A stretch of 16,416 nucleotides of DNA. Source: Anaerolineales bacterium (GTDB taxonomy: Bacteria; Chloroflexota; Anaerolineae; Anaerolineales; Villigracilaceae). The notes beneath the pieces are model-generated. The model saw nothing but the letters and a program-made list of their open reading frames with translations, was not told the origin of the DNA and ran no database searches. Shown here in pieces: positions 13,501 to 16,416 of the stretch. Each line of letters begins with the position of its first letter. The first letter of the stretch is position 1. The translations under genes were made by a program, and so were the position numbers. Location of the stretch: the NCBI GenBank assembly GCA_017882065.1, contig JADGQD010000021.1, positions 1 to 16,416 on the forward strand, given 5' to 3'.

Positions 13501-15690
13501 CAACCCGATTATTTTACTCAAGAAAGTATCCGGTTGGTCAGCGCGTTCGCCAGCCAGGCAGCTACGACGATTGAAAACGCCCGTCTGTACGAGGAAGCAA
13601 TTCAGGCGGCGGAACGACGTGCCGTCCTGCACCGGGCCAGCCAGGAGATTGCACATGCAAGCCAGGATCCGGAACAGGTTTACGCGGCAGTTCATCGGGC
13701 GGCAGTGCAGTTGATGCCGGCAGAAGCAATTGCCATCACCTTGTTGGAGGAGCAAAGCCAAGAGTCAGTTGGTGTCTATCTGGTGGATAAGGGCGGACGC
13801 TCACCGGTAGATCGTGTCCCTGGTAGCGTTGGGCTATCCGGGCTCGTAATCTCAACGGGCAAGCCGGTAACCACCAACGATTTGACGGTGGATCCGATTC
13901 CTGGCAGTGTTCACTTTGGTGAAGAAGATGAGGTCCGGTCAATCCTGGCAGTTCCTTTGCGCCTGGGTGAAAAAGTGATAGGAATGTTATCGGTCCAAAG
14001 CTACCAGCCCCATGCGTATACTGACGATGATCAACCCTTGTTGGAAATGCTGGCAGCAAACGCCGCCGTCGCCATAGAAAATGCGCGGCTTTATGCCGAA
14101 ACCCTCCAGCGTTTGAAGGAACTGGAAGCGGTCAACCACATTTCGACAGCTTTGCGCGCTGCCCAAACTGTTGACGATATGCTGCCCAGCCTGCTGGACG
14201 AGACCTTGCAAGTTTTGGGAAGTGACTCAGGGATGATCTGGTTCTATGACCCGGTTGGCGGTGTATTGAAGGAAAAAATTGCACGCGGCTGGTTCACAGC
14301 AATACAGGAAACGTCTGTCAAACCCGGCGAGGGGATTGCCGGTACAGTCTTCAAGACCGGGCAGGTGATTGTCTCTAAAGAATTCGCTACCGACCCTCTT
14401 ACTCTCGAAAGCATACGTGACCAGCTCCCGGTCGGTTGGGGTGGAGCATGTGTTCCAATTCAGACTGGTCGGGAGACCATCGGCGTCTTGTTCGTCTCAG
14501 TCGAGTTACCGCGCCAGCTTCAAGAGGACACGGTTCACCTGCTGGTCACTCTAAGTGAAATGGCCGGGAATGCCATCCGCCGTGCCACCCTTCACGAGCA
14601 GACGGAGCGCCAGTTGCAGCGTCTGGCTTCGCTGCGCGCGGTTGACATGGCAATCAATACCATCCTCGACTTGCGGGTGACGCTGGGTATCCTGATTGAC
14701 CATATTATCTCCCAGTTAAAAGTCGATGCGGTCAACATCCTGCTCATCAATCCGAATACCCCGACACTTTACTATGCAGCCAGTTCCGGGTTCCGATCCG
14801 ACGCTTTCAAGAACACACGATTGTACATTAGTGATAGCCTTGCTGGTCAGGCGATCCGCACACGCACGACCATCCATATCCCCAACCTGAGCGACAGAAA
14901 ATTGCTCCAACGTGTAGAGTTGCTAACCGAGGAAGGTTTCGTGACTTACTTTGGCGTTCCACTCATCGCCAAGGGACAGATCAAGGGCGTCCTTGAAACA
15001 TTTCATCGCAGTCCGATAGAACCGGATTCGGAATGGCGGAGTTTCCTGGAGACCCTTGCCGGACAAGCAGCAATCGCCATTGATAACTCGGTATTGTTCG
15101 AAGAACTCCAGCAGACGAATATGAATCTCTCCCTGGCTTACGATGCGACCATCGAAGGCTGGTCAAAGGCGCTGGACTTGCGTGACAAGGGAACAGAAGG
15201 CCATACACTGCGCGTTGCAGAAATGACCGTACAATTGGCCGATATCATGGGCATTGGTTCGACTGACCTGATCCATATCCGGCGCGGCGCACTCCTGCAC
15301 GATATTGGAAAAATGGGTATTCCCGATAGCATCCTGAATAAAGCCGGCCAGCTGACCGAAGAAGAATGGGCCATCATGCACCGCCATCCCGAATTCGCAT
15401 TCGAGATGCTTTCTCCCATTACTTATCTTCGGAAGGCGCTTGACATTCCCTATGGTCATCATGAGCGCTGGGATGGTTCCGGTTATCCGCGCCATTTGCC
15501 CGGCGAACAAATTCCCCTGGCGGCACGTATATTTGCAGTCGTAGATGTGTGGGATGCCTTGATATCCGATCGCCCCTATCGGAATACTTCGACGAAGGCA
15601 GCCGCGGCTGAATTTGTCCGTAAGAACAGTGGAAAACTCTTCGACCCCCGGGTAGTTGAAACATTTTTACGAATGATTGCGAGTGATTAA
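10504..15690 (+). CDS. Multi-sensor PAS/GAF HD-GYP protein (predicted c-di-GMP phosphodiesterase)
   Basis: This 1728-residue protein has no membrane helix and a Lys-rich, probably disordered start (residues 1-38). Four PAS domains follow at about 40-158, 169-285, 294-413 and 418-536, each ending in a D-I-[TS]-x-R-K or similar linker. Six GAF domains lie at about 542-700, 713-863, 873-1033, 1038-1200, 1203-1370 and 1372-1536; most end in A-[IT]-E-N-A-R-L-Y-E-type helices. GAF 2 and 3 look like a recent internal duplication (shared E-T-L-R-E-A-A-A-x-V and R-V-V-P-Y-D-S-A-S-V). The C-terminal HD-GYP domain (about 1540-1728) has LLHDIGKMGIPD with H1599/D1600 and HHERWDGSGYP at 1652-1662, so metal-binding and GYP motifs are intact and cyclic-di-GMP hydrolysis is expected. 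PAS and GAF domains would sense small ligands, redox state or cyclic nucleotides. A GTG at 10468 would add 12 residues. Confidence 0.93.
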   Translation: MSKKATPESRTVKKPARKKPGKEISRPKKRVESQQVSGDIYRTLVEQIPAIVYTDSAEQIGQTHYISPQIQTILGYDPDEWSINNDLWTKVIHPDDRERVLAEYHRTYETGKPFTVEYRMTSGAGQIVYVREKAVLIRDQSGHPLFWQGIMLDITDRKQAEVALEESLERYRQLFDLSPDAIVVHSTGRILLANKAAMNLVGAVKPEEIIGRPMLDFIHPDYRKLAIERTRQQIAEGKVVPVIEEKYIRLDGTTIDVEVTAAPVHYRNTLVSLVIIRDITVRKMAEAALKESEAKYRNVVERANDGIVIIQDGIVKYANSRLAQLGGWSLAKVIGSKLTDYVYPDELPNVLDRNTRRMAGEDIPSAYETILLHKNKSKLYVELNAGPIQYEGGIADLVIVRDISERKLAEAALKESETSYQGLFNRVSEAIYIQDRDGHFLDVNEGAVKMYGCPREYLIGKTPADFSAPGRNDLKKIKKMVGEAFKDQPQHFEFWGMRSNGKIFPKDVRLYKGTYFGQDVVIALEQDITQRKRAEDGLQRQLKELTILHSVSMIAAQVSSVDQLIEQVTQIIGNAIYVDDFGVALFNQNHQVLQLHPSYHGGSSEAMAKIPLSEGIMGYVASTGEPYCVADVRFDPHYLNTVPETLSELCVPIKVGKKLIGVINAESRQLNFFNEEDERLLNTIAGTLATAIEKLHLFDAEHTRRQEAETLREAAAAVSSSLELHQVLNTILISLKRVVPYDSASVILLEGEHLRLVAVQGFDHPEKMINQTFSANDNLFREIQKMDKPIILADARTDSRLHQWAGTDTVRGWMGVPLIVRNEVIGYIALDSHEPSAYHEESAALVQAFAHQVATAIENARLYEAEQRRLQESETLREAAAVVASTLDQNHAVQLILDQLARVVPYDSASVLIMREGYLEVVGGQGWADPSAVLGVHIPIPGDNPNTLVVQQRAPVILGNAPQQYAIFRQMPHNQILSWLGVPMIVRDRVIGILSIDSKQPDYFTQESIRLVSAFASQAATTIENARLYEEAIQAAERRAVLHRASQEIAHASQDPEQVYAAVHRAAVQLMPAEAIAITLLEEQSQESVGVYLVDKGGRSPVDRVPGSVGLSGLVISTGKPVTTNDLTVDPIPGSVHFGEEDEVRSILAVPLRLGEKVIGMLSVQSYQPHAYTDDDQPLLEMLAANAAVAIENARLYAETLQRLKELEAVNHISTALRAAQTVDDMLPSLLDETLQVLGSDSGMIWFYDPVGGVLKEKIARGWFTAIQETSVKPGEGIAGTVFKTGQVIVSKEFATDPLTLESIRDQLPVGWGGACVPIQTGRETIGVLFVSVELPRQLQEDTVHLLVTLSEMAGNAIRRATLHEQTERQLQRLASLRAVDMAINTILDLRVTLGILIDHIISQLKVDAVNILLINPNTPTLYYAASSGFRSDAFKNTRLYISDSLAGQAIRTRTTIHIPNLSDRKLLQRVELLTEEGFVTYFGVPLIAKGQIKGVLETFHRSPIEPDSEWRSFLETLAGQAAIAIDNSVLFEELQQTNMNLSLAYDATIEGWSKALDLRDKGTEGHTLRVAEMTVQLADIMGIGSTDLIHIRRGALLHDIGKMGIPDSILNKAGQLTEEEWAIMHRHPEFAFEMLSPITYLRKALDIPYGHHERWDGSGYPRHLPGEQIPLAARIFAVVDVWDALISDRPYRNTSTKAAAAEFVRKNSGKLFDPRVVETFLRMIASD

Positions 15691-15755
15691 GCCCGTCCCG
15701 TGCCCCGTCCCCCGTGTAAAAGCCGGGGCTAACCGCGGGAACCGGGACTACCCCG
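15691..15755. repeat. GC-rich repeat copy between convergent genes
   Basis: The 65 bases between the HD-GYP stop and the polyprenyl synthase stop consist of CCCGT-rich sequence (CCCGTCCCGTGCCCCGTCCC) followed by CCGCGGGAACCGGGACTACC. The latter matches positions 5366 onward in the epimerase gene exactly. GCGGG and CCCGC at its ends can pair, so it might also act as a bidirectional terminator. It touches the synthase stop codon. Confidence 0.75.
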
Positions 15756-16416
15756 CTAGATTTTTCGGGTGACGGTGTAGCGTGCCAGGTCTTCCAACGC
15801 CTGGCGCTCAACCCCGTCCGGCATCCCAGCCAACGGCTGGAGCGCTTTTTGGATATATTCCTGCGCTTCGTCCAGCGATTTCTTTACCCCGGAACTCTTA
15901 CGCACTTCCAGCACCAATCGTTCCATGCGCTCGTGTTCGCTGTAACACTCGCTGGTGAGACAGATGACATCCGGGTCGTCGGGATGGGCTTCCGCGTAAT
16001 ATATTGCCGGGAGTGTTACCAGACCCTGTAACAGATCCGAACCGACCGGCTTGCCAACTTCCGCCTGTTCGCCGGTAAAATCCAGCACGTCGTCCACGAT
16101 CTGAAATGCCATGCCCAGGTTGTAACCATACACCCGCATGGACTCGACAACTGTTTCGTTCACCGGGCTGATCATGGCCGCAGCGCGCGTGGTCATCTCG
16201 ATGAGCGAGGCGGTCTTGGCATAGATGCGTTTGTAGTAATTTTCGCGGCTGATCAACCCGCGGGCGGTGAACAACTGAGTCAACTCGCCGTTGACGATGA
16301 CTGCCAGGGTTTCGGCGAAGAGTTTCATCAGCGGCAGGTTGTCGGTGTCGGCGGCCAGTTTGGCGGCCCGGGCGAAGATGAAATCGCCGGTCAGGACGGT
16401 GGCCGGGGGCGACCAG
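15756..16416 (-). CDS. Polyprenyl diphosphate synthase, C-terminal part (5' end outside window)
   Basis: The frame is open from the window edge to TAG 15758-15756, giving about 219 residues of an all-trans polyprenyl synthase. It contains LTGDFIFARAAKLAA (the conserved G-D-[FY]-x-x-[AS]-[RK]-A helix), a KTASLIEMTTRAAAMI helix (the K-T-A-S/x-L-x-E motif), and FQIVDDVLDFTG, the second Asp-rich motif that binds Mg-diphosphate, followed by GKPVGSDLLQGLVTLPAIYA-like sequence (family pattern G-K-x-x-G-x-D-L-x-x-G-x-x-T-L-P). The first DDxxD motif lies outside. It condenses isopentenyl diphosphate with an allylic primer to make a quinone side chain or another prenyl chain; the length cannot be judged without the N-terminus. 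An internal ATG at 16328 is not the start because similarity continues upstream of it. It is convergent with the HD-GYP gene. Confidence 0.92.
   Translation of the reverse strand, partial: WSPPATVLTGDFIFARAAKLAADTDNLPLMKLFAETLAVIVNGELTQLFTARGLISRENYYKRIYAKTASLIEMTTRAAAMISPVNETVVESMRVYGYNLGMAFQIVDDVLDFTGEQAEVGKPVGSDLLQGLVTLPAIYYAEAHPDDPDVICLTSECYSEHERMERLVLEVRKSSGVKKSLDEAQEYIQKALQPLAGMPDGVERQALEDLARYTVTRKI

Overview
The window looks like a bacterial chromosome segment of fairly high GC. The mix of a Wzx/WcaJ-type exopolysaccharide locus, a very large PAS/GAF/HD-GYP sensor protein, a FemAB-like gene, in-frame GC-rich repeat insertions and leaderless-type promoters resembles Chloroflexota (Anaerolineae-like) genomes. 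That placement is an inference from style, not from a marker gene.

Layout. Positions 1-8443 are almost entirely minus-strand. In transcription order: a broken receiver/histidine-kinase remnant (8443-8047), then a tightly packed surface-polysaccharide cluster: family 2 glycosyltransferase (8015-7002), polyprenyl-phosphate sugar-phosphate transferase (7005-5578) and a GalE-like sugar-nucleotide epimerase (5574-4540). After a 330-base gap holding a gene remnant and a promoter come a DegT-type PLP aminotransferase (4210-3029) and a membrane-anchored SDR epimerase (3029-1428), then an AT-richer SAM methyltransferase (1362-664). A second gap (272-663) carries a T-box-like leader with no gene behind it and a gene tail. 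The window starts inside a FemAB-type aminoacyltransferase (271-1). Together these enzymes would make, modify and start lipid-linked assembly of a surface glycan: epimerase, aminotransferase and SDR shape nucleotide sugars, the WcaJ-like enzyme loads the first sugar on undecaprenyl phosphate, and the glycosyltransferase extends it.

Positions 8521-9656 hold a RidA-family deaminase and a small secreted helical protein, both minus-strand. Positions 9768-10430 hold a plus-strand tRNA cluster (Phe-GAA, Gly-GCC, Cys-GCA) under a consensus sigma-70 promoter, followed by three degenerate tandem copies of the 3' half of tRNA-Cys, each carrying the same 20-base insert in the T-loop. Positions 10504-15690 encode a 1728-residue cytoplasmic sensor: four PAS, six GAF and a C-terminal HD-GYP domain with intact HD and GYP motifs, a predicted cyclic-di-GMP phosphodiesterase. 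The window ends in a convergent, 5'-incomplete polyprenyl diphosphate synthase.

The most unusual feature is a 27-base GC-rich repeat (core AACCGGGACTACCC) found at three loci. It lies in frame inside two unrelated protein genes, adding about 37 and 32 residues, and once directly against the stop codon of the polyprenyl synthase. Its length is a multiple of three and it is stop-free in most frames, so it behaves like an expressible palindromic element comparable to the Rickettsia palindromic elements. The tRNA-Cys array with its T-loop insert is the second standout.
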